Shown in pieces: positions 26,727 to 35,248 of a DNA stretch of 64,000 nucleotides (positions within the stretch are counted from its first letter, which is position 1; the number at the start of each line of letters is the position of its first letter). The stretch is from Flavobacterium branchiarum (GTDB lineage: Bacteria > Bacteroidota > Bacteroidia > Flavobacteriales > Flavobacteriaceae). The stretch is from NCBI RefSeq assembly GCF_030409845.1, contig NZ_JAUFQQ010000005.1, positions 310,001 through 374,000 of the forward strand, written 5' to 3'. Position numbers and translations under genes: made by a program. The notes below the pieces were generated by a model that had not been told where the DNA came from, did not search any database, and worked only from the letters and a program-made list of their open reading frames with translations.

Positions 26727-27416
26727 TTAGTTAGATTGAAAAACTATAGCTCCATTTGCAATTCCTGCTTGAGAAATAGTACTCATATGATCGTTTCCAA
26801 ATTGTAATGTAAGCGCATAATTAGCAAGACCATTTTGGTAAACATTTGATGTATTGTCATATCCGAGTTGAGATGTAATCGCTGTGTTACCATCTCCTAA
26901 TTGATAAATATTAGAAGTGTTAAACCAGTATGACTGTACAACAAAAGCATTATTCCCATCTCCATCTTGATCAATAGTTGATGAGTTACCTACGAAAAAT
27001 TGTAATGTTGTTGCATTGTTATTATCTCCAGATTGAGTAGTTGACGCATAGTTAAAAGCTCCTGCTTGCGCAGTTAATGCACTATTATTATCACCCATTT
27101 GATCAATTAATGCAATATTACCAAGACCTAATTGCCCAATAGTAGCATTATTACTATCACCATTTTGGCTTACAGCTGCTATGTTAAAAATACCAACTTG
27201 AGCAACATCCGATTCATTTGAATCTCCTGTTTGACCAACAAAAGCTAAATTTGCTAAACCTAGCTGAGTTACTTGTGAGTCATTTGAAGAACCTACCTGA
27301 GCTACCAAAGCTCCATTAATCCAACCTACTTGATTTACATCACTTACGTTGGCTTGCGCAATTGCTGCAGCACCTACAAATAGCATCGCGGAGATGCTTA
27401 AAACTACTTTTTTCAT
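26727..27416 (-). CDS. csgA: Curli major subunit (CsgA-like)
   Basis: The ATG at 27416 gives 229 residues with a signal peptide (MKKVVLSISAMLFVGAAAIA). The ATG at 27479 would place an unlikely extension before the signal. The mature part is nothing but curlin repeats: a Q-x-G half-unit recurs about every 11 residues, 19 times (NQVG, AQVG, TQLG, GQTG ... SQAG), hence about nine 22-residue repeats with N and D/S in between. CsgA polymerises into extracellular amyloid. E. coli CsgA has five repeats, so this subunit is larger. First gene of the curli locus. Confidence 0.94.
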   Translation of the reverse strand: MKKVVLSISAMLFVGAAAIAQANVSDVNQVGWINGALVAQVGSSNDSQVTQLGLANLAFVGQTGDSNESDVAQVGIFNIAAVSQNGDSNNATIGQLGLGNIALIDQMGDNNSALTAQAGAFNYASTTQSGDNNNATTLQFFVGNSSTIDQDGDGNNAFVVQSYWFNTSNIYQLGDGNTAITSQLGYDNTSNVYQNGLANYALTLQFGNDHMSTISQAGIANGAIVFQSN

Positions 27417-27771
27417 AATAAATATATTTAATTGGTTATTAATACAAATTATTATGTAGGTTTTGTGAAGGGGAATCACTTCAAAAAATGTAATTGTAAA
27501 TAAGTTAAATAAAAATTAATAGAAGTGTTTTTAATTTCTTAATTACGATTCAAATTTAAAGAACTTTATTTTAACCAAACAAATACAAATACCTATTTTA
27601 CAACACGTTACACTCATTTTCGATGAAATGCAAAACAATAACGATGAACTACTAATTTTATCTTAAATCTCCATAAGAAAAAAATTACTAAATCTATTAA
27701 AGCAATATTAGATTCCGTTTTTATCCTTTAAGATGTATTTAAAAAAAACTTATTAGATTTTTAACATAAAA
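27417..27771. other. Upstream region of the curli locus
   Basis: A non-coding stretch of about 350 bp between csgA and the GSIII terminator. It is AT-rich, as expected for a promoter region, and nothing like csgD or another regulator gene is present. No clear TTTG-N19-TAnnTTTG promoter was found on the minus strand. Confidence 0.4.
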
Positions 27772-27798
27772 AAAGGTCTGGCATTATACCAGACCTTT
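27772..27798 (-). terminator. Intrinsic terminator of the type III glutamine synthetase gene
   Basis: AAAGGTCTGG (27772-27781) pairs with CCAGACCTTT (27789-27798) around CATTATA, followed on the minus strand by a run of Ts. It lies 20 bp beyond the stop codon. Confidence 0.88.
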
Positions 27799-27817
27799 AA
27801 GTTATGAGGGTTATCTC

Positions 27818-30007
27818 TTATTTCGTAAACAATAACTCTCTATATTTAGTCAATGTCCAAATTTCGTTATCTACAAGTAACTCTAGTTTATCACAATGAT
27901 TTCTAATATCCTCAAAATAAGGTTTTACATTATTACAATAAGCCTCGGCCATTTCTTGCGCATCTGTAAGATGATTTGCTTTTTTTCTTTCGTTAGTCAT
28001 CGCTTCTACTTTAGAATTGATTCCTTCTATATGTCCAGAAATTTGTTTTATCAATACAATTTGCTCTTTAGCAATAGTAAGGAAATCATCTCCAAAAATT
28101 TCTTTCAATCCTTTTACATTCTCTATCAATGTATTTTGGTAGCGAATAGCAGTAGGAATAACATGGTTTTTAGAAATATCTCCTAAAACTCTTCCTTCTA
28201 TTTGAATCTTCTTAGTGTACTCCTCTAATTCTATTTCATAACGCGCTTCTACCTCAACGTGATTCATAATTCCCAATTCTGAGAATAAATCCAATGCTTG
28301 CTTAGATGCTCTTGCTTTTAATGCCTGTGGAGTTGTTTTATGATTACTCAATCCTCTTTTAGCAGCTTCAATTTCCCATGCTTCGCTGTATCCATCTCCT
28401 TCAAAAAGGATTTTTTTAGATACCTTAATATACTCTCTTAACACATTAAAGATCGCATCGTCTTTCTTCATGTCCTTTAACTCAATCAAAGCATCAACTT
28501 CAATTTTAAAGTCTTTTAATTGTTTTGCAACAATCGCATTTAGGGTAGTCATTGAATTAGCACAGTTTGCTGTTGAACCAACTGCTCTAAATTCAAATTT
28601 ATTTCCAGTAAATGCAAATGGCGAAGTTCTGTTTCTATCGGTATTATCCAAAAGTACATCTGGAATTTTACCTACTACATTTAATTTTAAATCCGTTTTT
28701 TCTTCTGGTGATAATTTCCCAGTTGTTACCCCTTCTAATTCTGCTAATACCTTTGTTAATTGCTCTCCAATAAATACAGAGATAATTGCAGGTGGCGCTT
28801 CATTAGCCCCTAAACGGTGGTCATTACTTGCTGTAGCAATTGCAGCTCTTAGTAATTCTTCATAATCATTAACTGCTTTAATCGTATTGATAAAGAACGT
28901 TAAAAACTGTAAATTACTCATCGGAGTTTTACTTGGACTTAATAAGTTAACCCCAGTATCTGTTGCCAACGACCAGTTGTTGTGTTTACCTGAACCATTA
29001 ACTCCTTTAAAAGGTTTTTCATGAAATAATACTTTAAAGTGATGACGTTCGGCCACTTTTTGCATTACATCCATCAATAAACAGTTATGATCTACAGCTA
29101 GATTTGTCTCTTCAAAAATTGGTGCTAACTCAAACTGATTTGGTGCTACCTCATTATGACGTGTTTTTACTGGTATTCCCAACAACATACATTCTTGTTC
29201 CAAATCTCTCATATAAACTAATGCACGAGTTGGAATAGAACCAAAATAATGGTCATCTAATTGTTGTCCTTTTGCAGATGTATGTCCTAATAACGTTCTT
29301 CCTGTCATCATAAGATCAGGACGAGATTCAGCAAGAGACTTATCTATAAGAAAATATTCTTGCTCCCATCCAAGAGTTGCAGTAACTTTCTTTACATTCT
29401 TATCAAAATATTTACAAACATCTGTTGCAGCATCATCTATAGCAGAAAGTGCTCTTAATAATGGAATCTTATTATCTAATGCTTCTCCTGTATATGAAAT
29501 AAAAACAGTAGGAATACATAAAGTAGTTCCAAAAATAAATGCTGGCGATGTTGGATCCCAAGCTGTATATCCTCTTGCTTCAAATGTATTTCTTATTCCT
29601 CCATTCGGAAAACTTGAAGCATCTGGCTCTTGTTGTACCAATTGCGCTCCTCCAAATTTCTCAAATGAATCCGTTCCATCATACGACGTTTCAAAAAAGG
29701 CATCGTGCTTTTCTGCTGTCGTACCTGTTAATGGCTGAAACCAGTGTGTATAATGAGTAACTCCTTTTGCAAGAGCCCACTCTTTCATACCCATTGCGAT
29801 ATAATCTGCCAATTTTCTGTCTATCTTAGTTCCATGCTGAACCGCTCCCTGTACTCCTTTAAATGCATCCGAAGTCAAATACTGCTTCATTGCTTTATCG
29901 TTAAATACATTAGAACCAAAAATGGTTGATTTTCTGTCGGTTTCTTCAAACTGAACAGGCTTTCTTGTTGAGGCTTCTTTTAAAGCTTGGAAACGTATTG
30001 TTGACAT
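27818..30007 (-). CDS. glnN: Glutamine synthetase type III
   Basis: A 729-residue enzyme, the size expected for GSIII (about 700-730 aa) and twice the size of GSII. Landmarks: FGSNVFNDKAMKQYLTSDAF near the N-terminus, the catalytic block LGWEQEYFLIDKSLAE, KTRHNEVAPNQFELAPIFEE, NGSGKHNNWSLATDTGVNLL and FTGNKFEFRAVGSTANCAN. GSIII makes glutamine from glutamate, ammonia and ATP and was first described in Bacteroides (glnN). It is transcribed divergently from a GSII gene. Confidence 0.95.
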   Translation of the reverse strand: MSTIRFQALKEASTRKPVQFEETDRKSTIFGSNVFNDKAMKQYLTSDAFKGVQGAVQHGTKIDRKLADYIAMGMKEWALAKGVTHYTHWFQPLTGTTAEKHDAFFETSYDGTDSFEKFGGAQLVQQEPDASSFPNGGIRNTFEARGYTAWDPTSPAFIFGTTLCIPTVFISYTGEALDNKIPLLRALSAIDDAATDVCKYFDKNVKKVTATLGWEQEYFLIDKSLAESRPDLMMTGRTLLGHTSAKGQQLDDHYFGSIPTRALVYMRDLEQECMLLGIPVKTRHNEVAPNQFELAPIFEETNLAVDHNCLLMDVMQKVAERHHFKVLFHEKPFKGVNGSGKHNNWSLATDTGVNLLSPSKTPMSNLQFLTFFINTIKAVNDYEELLRAAIATASNDHRLGANEAPPAIISVFIGEQLTKVLAELEGVTTGKLSPEEKTDLKLNVVGKIPDVLLDNTDRNRTSPFAFTGNKFEFRAVGSTANCANSMTTLNAIVAKQLKDFKIEVDALIELKDMKKDDAIFNVLREYIKVSKKILFEGDGYSEAWEIEAAKRGLSNHKTTPQALKARASKQALDLFSELGIMNHVEVEARYEIELEEYTKKIQIEGRVLGDISKNHVIPTAIRYQNTLIENVKGLKEIFGDDFLTIAKEQIVLIKQISGHIEGINSKVEAMTNERKKANHLTDAQEMAEAYCNNVKPYFEDIRNHCDKLELLVDNEIWTLTKYRELLFTK

Positions 30008-30055
30008 GATGACAAATTTTTAAGTTATTATTAATTTAGACTCTATAATAAAGTG

Positions 30056-30063
30056 CAAATATA
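30056..30063 (-). promoter_or_regulatory. Probable -7 element of the type III glutamine synthetase gene
   Basis: On the minus strand the sequence is TATATTTG, a perfect TAnnTTTG, about 49 nt before the start codon. The place where a -33 TTG would be instead holds GGGGGTATA, part of a repeated C/G-run motif, which suggests activator dependence. Confidence 0.55.
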
Positions 30064-30083
30064 ATAATAAATCCCCTCTTTTA

Positions 30084-30339
30084 TACCCCCTTCAGTCCCT
30101 TTTACGTAACTTTTTAAAACTACACCCCTCTCTTTTCGAAGCAATTTAACAAAACACCACTGTTTTCAGTATTATTGACACAATTTAAGAACCACTATAC
30201 AATACTCTTTTAAAAAAAAATCTATCCATAATTGCGATATTATTTTTTATACCCCCATAAAATTGACTATTTAAAAGTTTAGGAATCAAAAAATGAGCTT
30301 TTGAAAAAAATAACAATAGCTTAAATAAAAACTACCCCC
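30084..30339. promoter_or_regulatory. Four TACCCCC-type motifs between the two glutamine synthetase genes
   Basis: In an otherwise almost C-free region, short C-runs follow TA: TACCCCC at 30084-30090, TACACCCC at 30121-30128, TACCCCC at 30250-30256 (in TATACCCCCATA) and TACCCCC at 30333-30339. The first overlaps the -33 zone of the GSIII promoter and the last is just upstream of the -33 zone of the GSII promoter. They are candidate sites for a shared nitrogen regulator; that is inference. Confidence 0.4.
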
Positions 30340-30366
30340 GTTTTTCGAGCAATAAAAAAATAAATA

Positions 30367-30374
30367 TATATTTG
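30367..30374 (+). promoter_or_regulatory. Probable -7 element of the type II glutamine synthetase gene
   Basis: TATATTTG is a perfect TAnnTTTG. TTTTTCG ends 19 nt upstream and is close to the -33 TTTG. The resulting leader to the ATG at 30415 is about 35 nt. Confidence 0.6.
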
Positions 30375-30414
30375 ACCCAACAAAAAAATCCAAAAAAAAT
30401 TAATTTATATTATT

Positions 30415-31431
30415 ATGGCTAAAATAAAGTTAGAGTATGTTTGGTTAGATGGATATGAGCCAACTCAGAATCTTAGAAGCAAAACTAAAGTTGAAGAACA
30501 CGAAAATTTCAAAGGAACATTAGAAGAACTTGGTAATTGGTCATTTGACGGATCATCGACTAAACAAGCTCAAGGCGGCTCTTCGGACTGTTTATTAGTT
30601 CCTGTTGCAATTTATCCTGATCCAACACGTATCAATGGATACTTAGTTATGTCTGAGGTTATGTATGCTGATGGAACACCTCACCCTTCTAACGGTAGAG
30701 CTACTATTGATGATGACAATGATGATTTCTGGTTTGGTTTCGAACAAGAATACTTTATCATGGACACTAAAACTTTATTGCCATTAGGTTTCCCTGTTGG
30801 AGGTTATCCTGCTCCACAAGGTATGTACTACTGCTCTGTAGGTGGAAAAAACACTCACGGTAGAAAATTAGTCGAAGAACATGCTGATTTATGTATCGCT
30901 GCAGGTCTTAACTTTGAAGGAATCAACCAAGAGGTTGCTTGCGGACAATGGGAATTTCAATTATTTGCTAAAGGTGCAAAAAAAGCAGGTGACGAAATCT
31001 GGATTGCTAGATACTTACTTGATCGCTTGACTGAAAAATACGGTTATTATATCGAGTACCACCCTAAACCACTTGGTGATACAGACTGGAATGGTTCTGG
31101 AATGCATGCAAATTTCTCTAACGAAATTTTAAGAACGTGTGGAGACCAAGCTACTTACGAAAAAATCTGTGAGGCTTTCCGCCCTGTTACCGCTGAACAC
31201 ATTGCTGTTTATGGTGCATATAACGATTTACGTTTAACTGGTAAACACGAAACTGCTTCTATTCATGATTTCTCTTTCGGTATCTCTGATAGAGGAGCTT
31301 CAATAAGAATCCCATTAATTACAGTACAAAAAGGTTGGAAAGGTTGGCTAGAAGACAGAAGACCAGCATCTAACGGTGACCCATATAAAATCGCTGCAAG
31401 AATTATCAAAACTGTTAAATCAGCTTTGTAA
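30415..31431 (+). CDS. Glutamine synthetase type II (beta-grasp, eukaryote-like)
   Basis: A 338-residue enzyme of the short GSII class. Landmarks: KIKLEYVWLDGYEPTQNLRS at the N-terminus, the beta-grasp segment WSFDGSSTKQAQGGSSDC, the catalytic FGFEQEYFIMD, QWEFQLFAKGAKKAGDE, DTDWNGSGMHANFSNEI and RIPLITVQKGWKGWLEDRRP. It catalyses the same reaction as the divergent GSIII gene. Two unrelated types side by side suggest differing regulation or affinity. The symbol glnA or glnII could be used; the family assignment is firm. Confidence 0.93.
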   Translation: MAKIKLEYVWLDGYEPTQNLRSKTKVEEHENFKGTLEELGNWSFDGSSTKQAQGGSSDCLLVPVAIYPDPTRINGYLVMSEVMYADGTPHPSNGRATIDDDNDDFWFGFEQEYFIMDTKTLLPLGFPVGGYPAPQGMYYCSVGGKNTHGRKLVEEHADLCIAAGLNFEGINQEVACGQWEFQLFAKGAKKAGDEIWIARYLLDRLTEKYGYYIEYHPKPLGDTDWNGSGMHANFSNEILRTCGDQATYEKICEAFRPVTAEHIAVYGAYNDLRLTGKHETASIHDFSFGISDRGASIRIPLITVQKGWKGWLEDRRPASNGDPYKIAARIIKTVKSAL

Positions 31432-32025
31432 TTTTTTAGCCAATAATACAATTTCAAAAGTGCCTCATATATATGTAGGCACTTTTCTCATTTTAGGCGA
31501 AACATGATTAGTGAAATGCCATCTGTTAAATGTGAGAAGTGAGAAGTGAGACGAAAGAAGCAAGATGTCAAACATGGAGACTAATCAACCTTATTGAGTA
31601 AATACTCAATATTATTACTTCCAAAAAGATACTTTAGAGTACTTACTCCACCAACCCAGCGTTTCATTTCTCAAATCTTTTTTCTAAACCTCAATACAAA
31701 CATCTCACATTTCAATACCAAAATCTTTATTTTAACTTCTTTTCTCTTTCTTCAAATATCTTCCTTCTAAATCCAAAATCTTTATTCTAACTTCTTTTCT
31801 CTTTATTCTTTATTCTTTTCTCTTTTCTCTTTATTCTTTTCTCTTTATTCTTTTCTCTTTCCTCTTTTCTCTTTCCTCTTTCCTCTTTATTCTAGCATCT
31901 CCCTTCTCAATCCAAAATCTTTACTCTTTATTCTTTTTTCTTTATTCTTTTCTCTTTTCTCTTTCTTCACAAAATTCACAATTAAAATATTGACAATACG
32001 CATCTTAAGTCAAAAGCCAAACAAC
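31432..32025. other. Long intergenic region with a polypyrimidine tract
   Basis: No gene. The first part has short GAGAAGTGAGA-type words (31535-31560). From about 31735 to 31975 the plus strand is almost entirely C and T in A-poor words such as CTTTATTCTTTTCTCTTT, many times over. This is a degenerate low-complexity tandem array and could form triplex or slip during replication. Confidence 0.75.
31735..31975. repeat. Polypyrimidine low-complexity array (TTCTTTTCTCTTTATTC-like units)
   Basis: Units of about 8-18 nt made of TTCTTT, TCTCTTT and ATTC are repeated imperfectly for about 240 bp, interrupted by a few A-containing words (ATCCAAAATC three times). It lies between the type II glutamine synthetase gene and the TerC gene. 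Confidence 0.8.
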
Positions 32026-32033
32026 TATCTTTG
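32026..32033 (+). promoter_or_regulatory. Probable -7 element of the TerC-family gene
   Basis: TATCTTTG matches TAnnTTTG 24 nt before the start codon. A convincing -33 TTG is lacking. No manganese (yybP-ykoY) riboswitch is apparent upstream. Confidence 0.5.
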
Positions 32034-32057
32034 TAAGACATTCAAAAAAAATAGTTT

Positions 32058-33023
32058 ATGACAGTCTGGATTCTATTTTTAATAGGTATAATAGGTATAC
32101 TCGCTCTAGATCTCGGAGTATTTAATAAAACACCACATATTATAAGTACCAAAGAAGCCAGTAAATGGACACTTATCTGGGTAAGCGTTTCCTTTATATT
32201 CTCTGGAGTAATTTATTGGTTGTACACCACCAACTATATCGGAAATCCGGACGGATTAAAACCTTCCGCTGCAGCAATAAAATTCATCACAGGGTATTTA
32301 ATCGAACTATCATTAAGTATTGATAATATATTTGTAATAGCTATCATTTTCTCCTCATTTAAGATTCCACAAAAATACCAACACCGCGTATTGTTTTGGG
32401 GAATCATAGGCGCAGTTGTATTTAGAGGTATTATGATATTCTTTGGCGTAATGCTAATCAATAAATTTACTTGGACAACTTATCTATTTGGAGGTTTCTT
32501 ATTGTTTACTGCAATGAAAATGCTATTCTCAGGAAATGAAGAGGATTTTCATCCAAAGGACTCTTTTGCCTATAAAACATTAAGTAAAATAGTACCTATC
32601 ACTTCTGAAACTGATAATGGAAATTTTTTCATCAGAACAGCCAAAGGAAAAGCAGCAACTCCCCTATTCGTTGCGTTAATCATAATTGAAGTAATGGATG
32701 TGTTATTTGCTGTTGATAGCGTCCCTGCCATACTTGCAATTACCTCTGATCCGTTCTTAGTATTCAGTTCAAATATTTTTGCAATTCTTGGATTGCGTTC
32801 CATGTATTTTTTCCTTGCCAACATGTTGGCAAAATTCAGACACTTAGAATATAGCTTAATTGCAATTTTAACTTTTGTAGGTGTTAAAATGTTACTTCAC
32901 GATTATATCGAAATACCCGAATGGGGCTCACTTGCTTTTATCGGTCTCTCATTGATTATTGGAATTATGGCTTCTTTGCAATCGGGTACAAAAACAGAAA
33001 AAGTTTCCGAACCTGAAGATTGA
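32058..33023 (+). CDS. TerC/Alx family integral membrane protein
   Basis: A 321-residue protein with about nine hydrophobic helices. The family signatures are LIELSLSIDNIFVIAIIFSS (conserved Asp in a helix) and VALIIIEVMDVLFAVDSVPA, ILAITSDPFLVFSSNIFAIL. TerC relatives act in manganese export and metal loading during protein secretion, or in tellurium resistance in the original operon. No ter genes are near, so an Alx/TerC housekeeping role in metal homeostasis is likelier. The length fits. Confidence 0.92.
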   Translation: MTVWILFLIGIIGILALDLGVFNKTPHIISTKEASKWTLIWVSVSFIFSGVIYWLYTTNYIGNPDGLKPSAAAIKFITGYLIELSLSIDNIFVIAIIFSSFKIPQKYQHRVLFWGIIGAVVFRGIMIFFGVMLINKFTWTTYLFGGFLLFTAMKMLFSGNEEDFHPKDSFAYKTLSKIVPITSETDNGNFFIRTAKGKAATPLFVALIIIEVMDVLFAVDSVPAILAITSDPFLVFSSNIFAILGLRSMYFFLANMLAKFRHLEYSLIAILTFVGVKMLLHDYIEIPEWGSLAFIGLSLIIGIMASLQSGTKTEKVSEPED

Positions 33024-33497
33024 TTTTATTTAACCTATTTAAATAAAAATAGAACACAGATGGATGGATTCGCTATTGCGGAAACATGGATTTACTTTGT
33101 TACAAAAACACATTACCACTAAAGTCTTGTCTTGCTTAGCCTGTTTGTGTAAAGAATGCAACGCGGATTTAACGGATTCACTATTGCGAAAACACAGATT
33201 AACGCGGATTTTTAAAACCGTGAAATTTCATTTAAATTTTTAAGCTCAATCTATCTTACCTAGTTCTGTAAAAATAGAACGTAGATTGAACAGATTCGCT
33301 ATCGCGAAACACAGATAAACACTGATTTTCATTAACGATAAAGCATCAAATTCTATTAAATAGTAAAGGTATTTATACTATTTCATTTTGTCTTTTCACG
33401 ACCTCAAATATTAAAAAAATAAGAAAAAGAATACTTAAAATTATTTTAATAATAAATAAATTCGTAAATTAGCTACAAATTATTAATTTATTTACTT
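33024..33497. other. Intergenic region with three divergent repeats
   Basis: No gene. Three related 43-53 bp units at 33052-33094, 33160-33212 and 33278-33330 share GATT-CGCTATTGCG-AAACACAGATT words (for example GGATTCGCTATTGCGGAAAC and AGATTCGCTATCGCGAAACA). Confidence 0.7.
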
Positions 33498-35189
33498 ATG
33501 AAAAAGAAATACTTTTATTACATTTTATTATTCTTATTTAATACAACTATTATACTTGGGCAAAAAGTAACCCTTACCCCTCTAGTTGTAAATGGCAGAG
33601 GCTACACCTCAGGACCTATAAACCTTGAATCAACCTCTACATCAAGCGTATCATTAGAGGTTAAAGTTGAATTTCCTACTGCCACAGGAAACAATGGAAC
33701 TATAAATGTATATTATGTTAAAGCTACTGCACTGGGAAGCAATATACCATCTGGTGGTAATGGAGGTTCACTTTTTTTTGGAGGAGGAAAAGTAGCAAGT
33801 CGACAATTTGTAATATCTTTAAACTGGAGCGATTTTACTACTTCAGGAGGGTATCTATATGCTGAGTATAAAAACGCAACTAATGTAACTTACAAAAGCA
33901 ATAACATTAGTATCACAAAAGATGGAATAAAGCCTCCGCAAGTTCTACCAAATACAAAAAATGACATTCAAATAATACCACATGGAGGCACTCCTTTATT
34001 ACCTGAATATATAAATTTCACAGACATTGACCATCAAAATTGGGCAATTACAAACTACAGACCATATAAATACATAACAGACGACACAAGACTATACACC
34101 CCAGGCACTGCGGAATTAAGAATAGAAACAACTTTTAAAGATGGAAGAATAATCTACAGTGAAAGAATCGCAACTTATGTTGTTAATTTTCTTTCTCAGT
34201 ATAAAGGTTTAAATGTAGATAATAAAATTAACTCAAATCAATATTTAAGTAATGAAGAAACTCCCAATACTATCATAGGAAACCAAGCCTCCGAAACTCA
34301 TATAGAAAATATGCCAGGCACACGTTACTCTAAAATAGTTACAAATTTATTAAATAATTACCAATGGCAAACTAGAATTAAATACCCACTCACCTGGCAT
34401 ATCTTAAATGACCAGTATTTTTACCAATACGGTTGGAAAGATATTCCTGGAGCTACACAAATAAATTATACCCCTCCAAAAACAATTAGAGGTATGGAAT
34501 ATAGAAGGTTAATCCTTGAAAATCCATTAAATGAATCAAAAACCAGAAACTCTTCCTCAAGTAATGTAGTAAGTATAGTCCCTATTATTAATAATCACAA
34601 AGAAAATATAATTTGTTGTGATCAAACATTAACAACAGCAATTAGAGACACAGCAGATACCATTGTTGGCGATTATATTTATGCTTCATCTTTTAATCAG
34701 TGGCAAGTTTCAGAAGATGGGTTAAACTGGGAAGATATTTTTGGAGCAAATAGTAAAGATTTTTCACCTTTTTATATCCCATCAAACAATGGGAATCGGA
34801 GACCTTATAATTACAATCAATCTAAAATACAATACTACAGACGCATTCTAATTGATTACGAGTATAATAATTACCATACGAGTAATACCGTCAAAATAAA
34901 TTTCGATCTAACGCGTACGAATGAAAAACCTCTAACAATATTATACCCAAATCCAACAACATCAATTTTAAATATTGAAAGTATTAAAGATAATTTAGCA
35001 GATGCTAAAATAAGTATAGTAAATGCTACAGGCAGTATAATTATACCTGATAATGTTTCTGTAATCAATTCAAGTTTAATTTCTCTAAATGTTGCAAATT
35101 TAATTACTGGAACATACTACTTAATCATTGAATACCAAGACACAAGAAGAATTCGTAATAAAATACAATTAACTTTTATAAAAAAGTAA
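33498..35189 (+). CDS. Secreted protein with T9SS type A C-terminal sorting domain
   Basis: A 563-residue exported protein: signal peptide (MKKKYFYYILLFLFNTTIIL), then a series of beta-rich segments, including two GWKDIPGATQINYTPP / WQVSEDGLNWEDIFGANSK stretches typical of repetitive T9SS surface proteins. The last about 80 residues are a type IX secretion sorting domain (ILYPNPTTSILNIESI, ISIVNATGSII, LITGTYYLIIEYQ). The protein should be secreted to the cell surface or medium. No catalytic domain is visible; adhesive or structural function is only a guess. Confidence 0.88.
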   Translation: MKKKYFYYILLFLFNTTIILGQKVTLTPLVVNGRGYTSGPINLESTSTSSVSLEVKVEFPTATGNNGTINVYYVKATALGSNIPSGGNGGSLFFGGGKVASRQFVISLNWSDFTTSGGYLYAEYKNATNVTYKSNNISITKDGIKPPQVLPNTKNDIQIIPHGGTPLLPEYINFTDIDHQNWAITNYRPYKYITDDTRLYTPGTAELRIETTFKDGRIIYSERIATYVVNFLSQYKGLNVDNKINSNQYLSNEETPNTIIGNQASETHIENMPGTRYSKIVTNLLNNYQWQTRIKYPLTWHILNDQYFYQYGWKDIPGATQINYTPPKTIRGMEYRRLILENPLNESKTRNSSSSNVVSIVPIINNHKENIICCDQTLTTAIRDTADTIVGDYIYASSFNQWQVSEDGLNWEDIFGANSKDFSPFYIPSNNGNRRPYNYNQSKIQYYRRILIDYEYNNYHTSNTVKINFDLTRTNEKPLTILYPNPTTSILNIESIKDNLADAKISIVNATGSIIIPDNVSVINSSLISLNVANLITGTYYLIIEYQDTRRIRNKIQLTFIKK

Positions 35190-35192
35190 ACC

Positions 35193-35230
35193 AACAAAAA
35201 AGGGAATCTTACGATTCCCTTTTTTGTTGT
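35193..35230. terminator. Perfect 17-bp bidirectional terminator
   Basis: Arms 35193-35209 and 35214-35230 are exact reverse complements around TTAC, with GGGAATC/GATTCCC next to the loop and A/T runs in the outer stem. It separates the convergent T9SS protein and collagen-like lipoprotein genes. Confidence 0.92.
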
Positions 35231-35248
35231 AATATTAAAAGTTAACAC

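Noticed and set aside
28470..28865. Plus-strand frame inside the GSIII gene
   Set aside because: The minus-strand frame is an unmistakable type III glutamine synthetase, so this is a shadow.
31976..32057. Manganese (yybP-ykoY) riboswitch before the TerC gene
   Set aside because: The 80 bp upstream are too short and AT-rich and show no paired GC-rich helices.
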